Source: Dysgonomonadaceae bacterium zrk40 (GTDB lineage: Bacteria; Bacteroidota; Bacteroidia; Bacteroidales; Dysgonomonadaceae). From it: a stretch of DNA of 64,000 nucleotides. A model generated the notes under the pieces. The model was not told the DNA's origin and ran no database searches. It saw nothing but the letters and a program-made list of their open reading frames with translations. Below, piece by piece: positions 19,278 through 27,494 of this stretch (positions are counted from its first letter, which is position 1; every line of letters begins with the position of its first letter). The DNA lies in contig CP070278.1 of the NCBI GenBank assembly GCA_016916535.1, forward strand, positions 124,001 through 188,000, given 5' to 3'. The translations under genes and the position numbers were made by a program.

Positions 19278-19868
19278 ATGGGAAAGTCAGTTATTGCGGC
19301 GCTTGCGCTCGCCTTGTCATGCGGCGCCGCCGGCGCCAATGCACTCCATCTCAACCAGACGCAGCCAACTAGCGTTGCGAATATGGTGACGTTCGGCAGA
19401 ACGACAATACCTATCGGCTATTATGACTATTGCCAGCGCTACGCCGATCGCTGTGACCGCCCCGCAGATGGCCAGATCGTCGAATTGACACGCGAACTTT
19501 GGAGCGACATCATTCAAACCAATGATGATGTGAATACGTCCGTTGCACCTCTGACCGACAACGAAATATTCGGGGTTGAAGAGCGGTGGGAATATCCCAA
19601 AAATGTTGGCGATTGCGAAGATTACGCACTTGAAAAGCGCAAACGCCTAAATCAACGGGGCATACCCTTGGGTGCACTATCAATGACGGTTGGACGGGAT
19701 GCAAATGGAGGCGGACATGCGGTCCTGACCGTTATCACCGATCGGGGGGATTTCGTTCTGGACAACGTTGAACCTCGGGTTCTGCTCTGGAAAGAAACAG
19801 AACTCTATTTCCTCAAGCGCCAATCGCAACATGACCCCAACACATGGGTCAGTCTCGTCTCTGGTTGA
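19278..19868 (+). CDS. BTLCP-family transglutaminase-like cysteine peptidase (secreted)
   Basis: This 196-residue protein has a Sec signal peptide (MGKSVIAALALALSCGAAGANA). It carries the Cys-His-Asp triad of the bacterial transglutaminase-like cysteine peptidases (DUF920): Cys in VGDCEDYALEKR (~116), His in GGGHAVLTV (~146), and Asp in FVLDNVEP (~159). LapG, the best known relative, clips adhesins in the periplasm, but no LapD or LapA partner is visible here. A second, longer BTLCP gene lies at 21173. The gene begins about 140 bases past the transposon right end. Confidence 0.85.
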   Translation: MGKSVIAALALALSCGAAGANALHLNQTQPTSVANMVTFGRTTIPIGYYDYCQRYADRCDRPADGQIVELTRELWSDIIQTNDDVNTSVAPLTDNEIFGVEERWEYPKNVGDCEDYALEKRKRLNQRGIPLGALSMTVGRDANGGGHAVLTVITDRGDFVLDNVEPRVLLWKETELYFLKRQSQHDPNTWVSLVSG

Positions 19869-20085
19869 ATCGTGGGCTGGAGGTCGATATCCAAACACCT
19901 CCAGCGCCTACAACAAGAGCTAGCAAAAAGCTCGCGAACCCTCCGTACAATGCTTCCATCATGTTATGGCCTCCGACAAGACAAAAAAGGCCAAACAGGA
20001 CTGCAAAGCCCGAATAGGCCGCCAGGGTCGTCGCGCTGAAAAGGCCGATACGTGCCAGCAGGTGAGAAAGTCCGATGTGATCCAT
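19849..20085 (-). CDS. Small two-helix membrane protein, unknown function
   Basis: The product is 78 residues from the ATG at 20085 (a 90-residue version is open to 20121). Two hydrophobic segments are visible (GLFSATTLAAYSGFAVLFGLFC and FASFLLALVVGAGGVWI). It follows the CoxF-like gene at 37 bases and overlaps the 3' end of the BTLCP gene by 20 bases on the opposite strand. I do not recognise a family. Confidence 0.5.
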   Translation of the reverse strand: MDHIGLSHLLARIGLFSATTLAAYSGFAVLFGLFCLVGGHNMMEALYGGFASFLLALVVGAGGVWISTSSPRFNQRRD

Positions 20086-20121
20086 CCCCAAATTATGGAT
20101 GCACCATCGGCACACAGCCAA

Positions 20122-20313
20122 TCACTTGTCGGTGATTGGCTGTGAAGGCAACGGATCCATCTGGGTTTCCAACTGCAGGTGAGTGATGCTCACGCCAAAC
20201 ACGGTTACTGCGAAGCAGCACAACGCCAATAGCAGATAAATGTTCCGGCGCTTGCGCTGTCGCGCCAACGTGTGCGATTCTTCGATCGAAAGTCGCAGAG
20301 AAGTGTCGGTCAT
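20122..20313 (-). CDS. CoxF-like single-helix membrane peptide
   Basis: The product is 63 residues. A basic cytoplasmic stretch (TLARQRKRRNI) leads into one transmembrane helix (YLLLALCCFAVTVFGVSI) and a short polar tail. This matches the size and layout of CoxF, a small protein usually between ctaB and ctaG in alphaproteobacterial aa3 oxidase operons. Here it is detached from oxidase genes; the nearest are ~22 kb away. The start ATG overlaps the stop of an upstream 151-codon frame (ATGA). Confidence 0.55.
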   Translation of the reverse strand: MTDTSLRLSIEESHTLARQRKRRNIYLLLALCCFAVTVFGVSITHLQLETQMDPLPSQPITDK

Positions 20314-20765
20314 TTTTGTCCATTACCTGATCTTGACGATTTGTCGAGATCGGATACACGAAGCTGCTCGTCACTGGAAGGCACGCTGACCCAAAAGACT
20401 GCGGCGCGCTTCCAAGAGAAGCTGGTTCCCAGCTCGGGTGGATGGAACTCGGTGCGGAGAAAGACGTCCTGAGCGAGCCGGGGCCTTGGATTGGCATATG
20501 TCTCCAGTCTTGGCTGATCGCACGACGGCCTGGCCAATGTTCTAGGCCGAGCGCAAAGTCCCAAGCGGGAGCGGAGCACGGAAATGCCCGTCTCTAATAC
20601 GGGCGGCAATTCACCACGTCCCAATCGCGTTTGGCAAAGGTAAGGACCGTTTTCGCATTCGAGCGAGACCTCCTTCGTCAGCATAGCGAGCTCGAAAATC
20701 CTTGCTGGTACGTAGTTTTGCACCTCATCAGTTTCAATAGCCAGGACCGACCCACCGGCCCCCAA
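20310..20765 (-). CDS. Hypothetical protein, doubtful
   Basis: A 151-codon frame overlaps the CoxF-like start by 4 bases (ATGA), which is the only support for it being real. The product has no signal peptide, no membrane segment and no motif I recognise, and it is rich in Arg, Pro and Ser. It could be the decayed remainder of a gene. Confidence 0.25.
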   Translation of the reverse strand: MGAGGSVLAIETDEVQNYVPARIFELAMLTKEVSLECENGPYLCQTRLGRGELPPVLETGISVLRSRLGLCARPRTLARPSCDQPRLETYANPRPRLAQDVFLRTEFHPPELGTSFSWKRAAVFWVSVPSSDEQLRVSDLDKSSRSGNGQK

Positions 20766-20901
20766 AATCGCATGGCCCCTTCTTGGTGCTAAACCAGCCC
20801 CGAGCCCAATTTTGGTGAGCCGGCTTATACGCGCCAGGAAAACGAGCCCTTCATGGTGCCAAAGAGGAGTGGCTGGTGAATTTGCCAGGAATTATATATC
20901 T

Positions 20902-20996
20902 AATGCATGTCGCGTTCAAATGGATTCATTTGAACGCGACATGCATTGATTCAAAGAGTTACAGCGCCGCGCATCCGATTGGATGTGCGGCGCTGT
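20902..20996. repeat. RIME-type double-hairpin intergenic element
   Basis: Two adjacent palindromes are present: perfect 21-base arms 20902-20922/20927-20947, and 16-base arms 20961-20976/20981-20996 with one mismatch. Both have the loop GATT. The second contains the ACAGCGCCGC...GCGGCGCTGT core typical of Rhizobiales intergenic mosaic (RIME-like) repeats, and the first contains a GCATGTCGC core also common there. It probably folds in RNA and separates two transcription units. Confidence 0.75.
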
Positions 20997-21172
20997 AGTC
21001 GATAGGTTTCGAGCACACCATACGCATCTTGTCCTCGGGCCACGTCCGGCGCGTCAAGAACACATCAAAAATCATTCTCGAAGCGAAGAACGTGGCGCGG
21101 CTTGAGCGGACCGAAATTCCGCTTCATCCGGAAATGCAAGTTCGATTGGAGAATTGTGCCAGGCTTATGCGC

Positions 21173-22237
21173 TCAGAAGCCTGCACCTGGCGCAATTGCT
21201 CCGAGCTCCTTGAGTGAGGCCGTAAGGTTGGACTTGCCACCCTTGTAGCCGAATACGTAGTTTGCGGTGCCAGAAATCGAAAACAGAGGCTCATAGCTTT
21301 CCTTCGCCGTGTCAGCTTCAACAGCATCGGTCACGTTGTCGAGGATCAGGCTACGATTCTCAAATGCAACAGACAGAACGGCGTGAAATAGATTACGGCT
21401 GGTATCCTTGAGCACGACTATTTCCATGGCGCTCATAGGAACATCGAGGCGGGCCAGCAAAGCCATTTTCAGGATGGCGTAGTCTTCGCAATCGCCACTG
21501 CTGCGATCCAGAATTTCACCGGGCGTCGACCAGTAGTCCACCCGTTCATGGTTCTGGTCGTCTGCCTTGTAGGCGACAATTCTGTTGACTGATGCTGAGA
21601 CGTGGCGGAGTTGCTCGCTGACAGTTGATCCGCTCAACGCAAGTTGATCGGCAAGGTCTGCGCACTTTTCGGTGCAAATGTCGTCGGGTGCGCCGGAAGC
21701 GACAGCCTTCTTGATCAGGCCGGATATGCGGGCACCACTCTTGATCTTGCCGAAGCGGATCCTGTAGGCACCGAACAAAGGCGCTTCCTGACGAATGGTC
21801 TGGCTGATCGACACCCCAGCGGGGGCCGCCATCGCAGGAATCGAGGCGGTGATGACCTGGGCCTGGTCGATCATCTTTTCATTGAGAGCCGGATTTTCCG
21901 CCAGGCCCTTATCGGCAAGTTTTGTGAGCGCCGATGGTAGTGCGAGGTCGTTGGTGGAAGCAAGGTCAAAGTCAGGATCGACATCAAGATCAAGGGGAGC
22001 GAGGCCAGCTTGGGTCAGGGCAAGGGTCGTGGTGAGGTATTCCGTGGTCAGCCAAGCTGAACCCCGGGCGACATTCCGGTTCTGCAAGAGGGGAGCGGCG
22101 GCACTGGAGCTTATAAGAACTTCAGGATTTGTTTCGAGTGTTTCGTAAGCACAAGCCTGTGCGAATGAAGCGCAGAGCAACACGAGTGCGAATGCAGATA
22201 CTTTGGAATATGATTTCGCTTTATATTTATCTTGCAT
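21173..22237 (-). CDS. BTLCP-family transglutaminase-like cysteine peptidase, long form
   Basis: This 354-residue protein has a signal peptide (VSAFALVLLCASFAQACAYE). About 200 residues of unassigned helical region precede the catalytic domain. The triad is Cys in SSGDCEDYAILKM (~248), His in NLFHAVLSV (~284) and Asp in LILDNVTDA (~298). It is probably periplasmic. It shares the catalytic core with the 196-residue protein at 19278 but has an extra N-terminal module and faces the opposite way. Confidence 0.85.
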   Translation of the reverse strand: MQDKYKAKSYSKVSAFALVLLCASFAQACAYETLETNPEVLISSSAAAPLLQNRNVARGSAWLTTEYLTTTLALTQAGLAPLDLDVDPDFDLASTNDLALPSALTKLADKGLAENPALNEKMIDQAQVITASIPAMAAPAGVSISQTIRQEAPLFGAYRIRFGKIKSGARISGLIKKAVASGAPDDICTEKCADLADQLALSGSTVSEQLRHVSASVNRIVAYKADDQNHERVDYWSTPGEILDRSSGDCEDYAILKMALLARLDVPMSAMEIVVLKDTSRNLFHAVLSVAFENRSLILDNVTDAVEADTAKESYEPLFSISGTANYVFGYKGGKSNLTASLKELGAIAPGAGF

Positions 22238-22716
22238 CTGATTATTCTCCCCTTCGTTGAGGAGAAGACTACAATGCAGAGTATAATATCCCGCAAATGG
22301 GCATGCTTAACGATTTTATACTTATTTCTCTAAAAATTTATCCAATTTCATTGCGAGACTCCATCGTTCGTGGTTGGGCATTTCCGCTTCTGCGGAGCAT
22401 CTTGATTGATCGCTGGATCGCCGCGCGGTTGCGGCTGATTTTAATCTCTCAATCTGCGACTTTTCATGCTGTCATGTCGTCAGGATCAGCTTGCAGGTAT
22501 CGCATCCTGCGTTCGCATGCTTTGTCCCGAAGATATTTCCTCAATCTCGTCGAAGATAGGTTCATGAAGGCACGGCTGAGCGGTAAACGCGCAGTCCTCG
22601 GGTAGAGTAACATGCGCAGAGATCAAAATGCTCCCTTCCGTCTCAAGTCAGCTGCATCAGCGCCATGCCGGAATTGTTGCCGTTGTTTCGTATCGCGGTC
22701 TCCGCCGCTGGATCCG
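22238..22716. other. Intergenic region, no convincing gene
   Basis: About 480 bases lie between the BTLCP gene and the end of the ACR3-like gene. The AT-rich part near 22240-22330 holds the BTLCP promoter (minus strand). A 102-codon plus-strand frame at 22297-22605 has biased composition and no recognisable features, so it is not called. Confidence 0.5.
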
Positions 22717-23703
22717 TCATGCAGCCATTTTGGAACCGAGCTTTGGCGCCAGACGGACATACGCCAACTCGCTTATAAGTTCGATCAATGTCTGCGTGAC
22801 AATGATCGCAGGAAGGAGTGGGACCGCGCCGGGAACAGCGAATGCCAGCGGAAGGACGACGAGAGAATTACGCGTTGCGGCACTGAACGCGAGGGCCCGC
22901 CCGGCTGGCGCATCAAGGCAAAACAGCCTGCTCATGCCCCATCCCGCCAAGGGTGCAATAACCGCATATGCCACGTAAATCGGGACGACCCGTAACGTGT
23001 CATCAAGTGCGGGGCCGAGTTGCGGCACCACAGCGGCCACGACAACGAATAATACAAACGCTGTCGCGGGAACTGGGAGCAGCCCAAGAACCGAGGCTAC
23101 ACGTGCCCCCGCGGCACTTTTGATGGCCCAAAACTGGACGAGAGCGGAGAAGACAAGCGGGACCGCAATCAACCAGGCGAATGCGTGAACAAATGGCCCC
23201 GCTGTCACAAGAGACCCAGCCTCAGGGCCAAGGAAAAAACCCAGGTAGACGGGAAGCATCATCATCTGGATGACCAGAAGCGCGGGCGTCGCAGCTAGCA
23301 GGAGACGGGCATCGGCACGACCGAGATGCGAGAAGGTTACGACATAGTCGATGCATGGCGCGAGAAGCACCAACAGCACGCCTAGCCTTATCATCGGATC
23401 GGGCGGCAGAAACTGAACAAGGGCTCCCACCAGAACAGGAACCACAACGAAATTGGTCAGCAGCAGGACGCCAAGAAAGCGAAAGCGCGAGAAGGCCACT
23501 CGCAACTCGGCTAGGGGGACCTGGAGGAACGTCACGAATAACATGAATGCCAGCGCGGGGTTGATGCCGATTTCCAGCGCCGTCATTCCGTTGAGAGTTA
23601 CCGCCACAATCATGCCGAGGACGACAGCGCCAAAATAGATGGGGACCTGACGGTTTTCGAGGGTTTCACGCAGGAGGGTCAATCGAACTCTTTCGTTTGT
23701 CAT
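22717..23703 (-). CDS. Arsenic-resistance/ACR3-like permease (BASS superfamily)
   Basis: This 328-residue protein has about ten hydrophobic segments. LVLLAPCIDYVVTFSHLGRAD and SAATRNSLVVLPLAFAVPG match the conserved Cys and Asn-containing motifs of ACR3-type arsenite exporters and related bile acid:Na+ symporters. The Cys in APCIDY corresponds to the essential Cys of ACR3. Substrate could be arsenite, antimonite or an organic anion. No arsR or arsC neighbour is seen, so arsenic resistance is inferred from sequence only. Confidence 0.75.
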   Translation of the reverse strand: MTNERVRLTLLRETLENRQVPIYFGAVVLGMIVAVTLNGMTALEIGINPALAFMLFVTFLQVPLAELRVAFSRFRFLGVLLLTNFVVVPVLVGALVQFLPPDPMIRLGVLLVLLAPCIDYVVTFSHLGRADARLLLAATPALLVIQMMMLPVYLGFFLGPEAGSLVTAGPFVHAFAWLIAVPLVFSALVQFWAIKSAAGARVASVLGLLPVPATAFVLFVVVAAVVPQLGPALDDTLRVVPIYVAYAVIAPLAGWGMSRLFCLDAPAGRALAFSAATRNSLVVLPLAFAVPGAVPLLPAIIVTQTLIELISELAYVRLAPKLGSKMAA

Positions 23704-24131
23704 TTTGGCTTCGGGGAAGGTCTATATGGAATTACGGGAATGGCTATCCCGGTGGCGCCATCTTTTTGTCAGACCCAAGAACGGGATGTGAGTGACGCAA
23801 TCTATGCCATGCGCGCCTTGAAGTCAGCGCATCCAGCGTACAGGTGATTGGGGGCTTAGGTCTCCTCAGGGGTGGGGCATGCAACGCAGCCGCATTGATT
23901 GGTTGCAGATGTCGCGAAAGTGCTTCCACCCACAACAGTTTAGCGACGAGTGAGGAAGTATCCGATTTCCCAACGGCAGGCTGAACATCAGAGCTTGTGG
24001 GGTCCAACAGGATCGAAAGGCAACCTGTCGCCGCAAGCCGGGTCAACGTCGGAACTCTTCAAGAGCACCGCATGAAGTTCGTCGTGAAGGCGGCTTGTTT
24101 TGCGACCACAACACCAAGCCAACAGAGCCGG
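23704..24131. other. Intergenic region, no convincing gene
   Basis: 428 bases lie between the ACR3-like gene and the SCO-family gene. A 100-codon minus frame at 23744-24046 lacks a clear ribosome-binding site or recognisable motif. The ACR3-like promoter must lie at its left side. Confidence 0.5.
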
Positions 24132-24740
24132 TCAGCTAGCCGCTTTCAACAACCTCTGGATCTTCAGCAGAGCCACATGCCGATCCTCGTGATAATCGAT
24201 GATCCCGCCAAATCGCCCGTCGGCCCGAAACAGGAACACGCCGGCGGTGTGGTCCATGGTATAGTCATCCTCCCTCGGCACCTTCTCGAATGTTGCGCGG
24301 AATTCGTCCGCGGCGCGCTTGATCTCGGCAGGTGACCCCGTCAGACCGGTGATTCTTGGATCGAAGTTCGACAGGTAGTCGGCAAGAACCTGTGGAGTGT
24401 CGCGCTCCGGGTCGACACTGACCAGAAAGATATTCATCCGGTCGGCGTCAGGGCCGAGATCTTGCAGCCAGAGCGAAATATCGCTCAGCGTTGTCGGGCA
24501 AACATCGGGGCACCAGGTAAAGCCGAAAAAGACTATTGTCGGGCGGCCAATCCACTCTGATGGACTCACCGTCACGCCATGATGGTTCGTCAGGGTGAAG
24601 GACATCTTGCCGATACGCAATGGTATCAGCGCGGAGCCCGTTTGCAGGCTGTCCCGGCTCTGCCACCACCCCAGACCGAGCGTAAAGGCCAGCGCGCCGA
24701 CGCCCGACGCCCCGGCAACGAGCAGCGTACGGCGTCTCAA
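24132..24740 (-). CDS. SCO1/SenC-family copper chaperone
   Basis: This 202-residue protein has an N-terminal signal anchor (TLLVAGASGVGALAFTLGLGWW) and a thioredoxin fold. Copper ligands are CPDVCP (~77-82) and the downstream His in YTMDHTAG (~164). SCO proteins deliver or reduce copper for the CuA centre of cytochrome oxidase subunit II, which is present in this window at 43129. It is the last gene of a three-gene operon and overlaps the PCuAC gene by 4 bases. Confidence 0.92.
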   Translation of the reverse strand: MRRRTLLVAGASGVGALAFTLGLGWWQSRDSLQTGSALIPLRIGKMSFTLTNHHGVTVSPSEWIGRPTIVFFGFTWCPDVCPTTLSDISLWLQDLGPDADRMNIFLVSVDPERDTPQVLADYLSNFDPRITGLTGSPAEIKRAADEFRATFEKVPREDDYTMDHTAGVFLFRADGRFGGIIDYHEDRHVALLKIQRLLKAAS

Positions 24741-25219
24741 TCTTTTTTGTCCACGCAGCCTGCATCTTTCGCACCCATTCCCCGGATCGCCACGGGAACG
24801 GTCACGTCGCCTGCCTCGCGGAACGTCAGTGTAAGCGGGAACGTCTCGCCTTCCTTCAGCACCTGTGTAAGACCCATCAGCATGCCGTGATAGCCGCCTG
24901 GCTCCAATTGCACGGTGGAATCTGCTGGCACGGGAATCGCCGTAGCGTGCGGCATCGAAGCCACGCCATCCTTCACCACTGTTTCGTGCAGCATGGGCTT
25001 TCCGGACACCGGCGTCGCGATGCCGGCAAGCACATCGTCTTTCACGCCAGTGTTGCGGATGGTGACATAGAAGGCGCTGGGCCGGGCCATTCCGATCGAA
25101 GCCCGCGACCAGGCTTCCGAGATTTCGAGTGAGCTAAGTTGAACAGTTTCACACGCCAGTACCGGGGTGGCGGATAGGCTGAGAAGGAGAGCGGTCAGAA
25201 GATATTTCATCGTATTCAC
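24737..25219 (-). CDS. PCuAC-type periplasmic copper chaperone
   Basis: The product is 160 residues with a Sec signal peptide (MKYLLTALLLSLSATPVLA). The Met/His copper site of the PCuAC (DUF461) family is visible: MLHETVVKDGVASMPHA followed by GGYHGMLMGL, i.e. an H-M-H-M pattern. PCuAC binds Cu(I) in the periplasm and works with SCO to metallate CuA. It overlaps both SCO genes by 4 bases. Confidence 0.92.
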   Translation of the reverse strand: MNTMKYLLTALLLSLSATPVLACETVQLSSLEISEAWSRASIGMARPSAFYVTIRNTGVKDDVLAGIATPVSGKPMLHETVVKDGVASMPHATAIPVPADSTVQLEPGGYHGMLMGLTQVLKEGETFPLTLTFREAGDVTVPVAIRGMGAKDAGCVDKKD

Positions 25220-25809
25220 AATCTTTGCCTGAGGTCGTTAAGGATTTCACTTGCTGGCGTGCCATAGCTGAATTGGCGCAGCCAGTTTCCGTCAGGTCCG
25301 ATCAGGTATAGTGCTGCGCTGTGTGCCATTGTGTAACCATCCGGCGCGCCGGAACTGTCCTCGCGCTCATAGAAAATCCGGAAACTGCGGGCTGCGGCGC
25401 GGGTCTGCGCCTCGTCGCCAGCCAGACCGAGGATTGAAGGGTGAAAGGCCGCAGTATATTCCGCGAGTTCCAGGCTGCGGTCTCGTGTCGGGTCGATAGA
25501 GATGAAGAGGGGCTGTACCTTTCCTGCGTCATCTCCCAGACCCTCCATCACTTGCGCCACTTCGGCAAGCGTCGTCGGGCAGACGTCCGGGCAATTGGTG
25601 AAGCCGAAAAAGACCAGAAGATGCTTCCCCGCAAAGTCCGAGGGCATGCGCACTCTTCCCTCAGCATCAAGCAGGGAAAAGGTCGGCCGGAAAGACACTT
25701 CGGCCACCGGTGTTTCCGCGCGCTCATCAAGAAGATGCAACGCGCCGTAAGCCGGAATAGCAAGGGCCACCGCCGCCCAGAGCATCTTCTGCAGAACCTT
25801 CAATCGCAT
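25216..25809 (-). CDS. SCO1/SenC-family copper chaperone, second copy
   Basis: This 197-residue protein has an N-terminal membrane anchor (MLWAAVALAIPAYGALHLL). The copper motif is CPDVCP (~76) with the distal His in YTMAHSAALY (~167). It is the first gene of the SCO-PCuAC-SCO operon. It differs substantially from the other SCO in this operon, so the two may have separate roles, such as reduction versus metallation. Confidence 0.92.
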   Translation of the reverse strand: MRLKVLQKMLWAAVALAIPAYGALHLLDERAETPVAEVSFRPTFSLLDAEGRVRMPSDFAGKHLLVFFGFTNCPDVCPTTLAEVAQVMEGLGDDAGKVQPLFISIDPTRDRSLELAEYTAAFHPSILGLAGDEAQTRAAARSFRIFYEREDSSGAPDGYTMAHSAALYLIGPDGNWLRQFSYGTPASEILNDLRQRL

Positions 25810-25953
25810 CCTTGCCGTTCCTCGCGTTCCGGCTAGTCGTATAAAGCCTCTAGTGACATGAGCTTCAAGCGGAATATCTGAACATGCTCGGTCGGGAGGC
25901 GCTCCGCTGGTTAATCACTTCTGGGAGGGTCGCAGCGGGCCGGACGCAAATAA

Positions 25954-26715
25954 TCATGAAAAGCGGCGACGCAATGCAACATTGAACGCCTCGATAGCAA
26001 GAACCATGGCGATGACCGCCAGCGTGACACTGGCAGCCTTTTCGTATTGAAATGAGCGAACATAGGTCTGAATGTAGAAGCCGATGCCACCGGCTCCGAC
26101 GATGCCGAGGATAAGCGATTCTCGTAGGTTCAGCTCGAAACGAAAGATTGTATCACGGGCGATCACCGGAGCCATTTGCGGCCAGATTGCATAGCGTAGG
26201 CGTGCAAGCGGCCCGGCGCCCGCACTTTCCAGTGCGGCGATCGGTCCGCGGGCAACCCCATCAATTGCTTCAGCATAGAACTTCGCCAGCATGCCCGTTG
26301 CATGGATGGCAACCGCGATGATGCCCGGAAGCGGGCCGAGGCCCACTGCGCCAACCATCAACATGGCGACGAGAATCAGCGGAATGGCGCGAATCAGCGC
26401 GAGAGCTGTCCGCACCGGACGGTGAACGACGGGCGGGGCCATGGTTTCCGATGCAAAGACGCCGAGCGGCCCCGACAGGAGCACAGCACCGAGTGTTCCA
26501 AGGATGGCGATGCGCAGCGTCTCGGCGCTGCCGTTGATGATCTCGGTCATCACTGACGGATCCGGTGGAAACATCCGCGCAAGGAAATCACCGATGCGCG
26601 GCCCGGCGGAGAAGAGGCGGGAAAGTTCGACGTCGGTCGTCGCGAGCGACCAGAGCACGGCCCCGGCGACGAGCCCGCCCGTCGCGAAGCCGCCCCAACC
26701 CCGGCTTTCCATCAC
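25954..26715 (-). CDS. PhnE-like ABC transporter permease
   Basis: This 253-residue membrane protein has about five to six helices. SAETLRIAILGTLGAVLLSGPLGVFA and the EAA-like loop (IAALESAGAGPLARLRYAIWP) fit PhnE-type permeases, as does the end segment NLRESLILGIVGAGGIGFYI. The expected class is phosphonate/phosphite or another small oxyanion. The link to an MntR-type regulator and a peroxidase suggests a different substrate. Its start overlaps the ATPase stop by 4 bases. Confidence 0.85.
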   Translation of the reverse strand: MMESRGWGGFATGGLVAGAVLWSLATTDVELSRLFSAGPRIGDFLARMFPPDPSVMTEIINGSAETLRIAILGTLGAVLLSGPLGVFASETMAPPVVHRPVRTALALIRAIPLILVAMLMVGAVGLGPLPGIIAVAIHATGMLAKFYAEAIDGVARGPIAALESAGAGPLARLRYAIWPQMAPVIARDTIFRFELNLRESLILGIVGAGGIGFYIQTYVRSFQYEKAASVTLAVIAMVLAIEAFNVALRRRFS

Positions 26716-27494
26716 GGCACCGCCTTCAGGCGGGGCTGTACGGCAGCATTCGCATCATCATAGAGCCGGGCTGTCGCGCCCTCGGTGAGCTCTGCCGTCG
26801 GAGTGTCGAAAACGATCCGACCGTTGCGCATGCCCACGATTCTCCGCGCGAAGCGCCGCGCAAGGTCGGGCTGGTGAGAGGAGAAGACTGTGGTCGCGCC
26901 TCGTCGACGCGCGGCTTCGGTTAGAAGCGAAAGGATCTCGGCTGCGCGTGCGGGGTCGAGGTTGCTCACCGGTTCGTCGGCAAGGATCAGGCGCGGCTCC
27001 TGCGAGAGGCAGCGTGCGATTGCGACTCGCTGCCGTTGTCCGCCGCTCAGACTGTCCACCCGTCGCTCAGCCAGGTCGACAATGCCGCAATCGGCCAGCG
27101 CCGCGCGCGCAACCGCAAGATCGTCTTTCGACGGCCGCCCGAGCAGGGCACGCAGCGGCCTCATGCGGCCCAGCCTGCCGTTCAGCACGTTGCGCAGCAC
27201 GCTGGCGCGTTCGACAAGAGCGAAGTCCTGAAAGATGAACCCCGTATCGGCCCGGCACGCGCGCGGCGGCGCACGGTCCGCATCGAGCGCGTCGCCCAGC
27301 ACCGAGACGCGGCCGCGCCAAGCCCTCAGGCGACCATCGAGCAGCGTCAGGAGCGTCGTCTTGCCCGCCCCCGAAGGCCCGATCAGCGCGAGCGCTTCAC
27401 CCGGCGGGATAGACAGCGTCACCTGATCCAGCGTCGGCAGGCCCGAGGTGACATGGGAGAAACATAGCTCCTCGATGCGGAGGGCCTCGGTCAT
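26712..27494 (-). CDS. PhnC-like ABC transporter ATPase
   Basis: The product is 260 residues. Walker A is GPSGAGKTT (~38-46), the Q-loop FIFQDFALV, the signature LSGGQRQRV, Walker B LILADEPVSNLDP, and the H-loop is in SSHQPDLA. These match PhnC-type ATPases, although the H-loop context (VFSSHQPD rather than LHQVD) departs from classical PhnC. It overlaps the binding-protein gene by 4 bases. Confidence 0.87.
   Translation of the reverse strand: MTEALRIEELCFSHVTSGLPTLDQVTLSIPPGEALALIGPSGAGKTTLLTLLDGRLRAWRGRVSVLGDALDADRAPPRACRADTGFIFQDFALVERASVLRNVLNGRLGRMRPLRALLGRPSKDDLAVARAALADCGIVDLAERRVDSLSGGQRQRVAIARCLSQEPRLILADEPVSNLDPARAAEILSLLTEAARRRGATTVFSSHQPDLARRFARRIVGMRNGRIVFDTPTAELTEGATARLYDDANAAVQPRLKAVP

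Noticed and set aside
22297-22605. Possible 102-residue plus-strand protein
   Set aside because: Biased composition, no ribosome-binding site and no recognisable feature.
23744-24046. Possible 100-residue minus-strand protein
   Set aside because: No ribosome-binding site or domain; left as part of the intergenic region.
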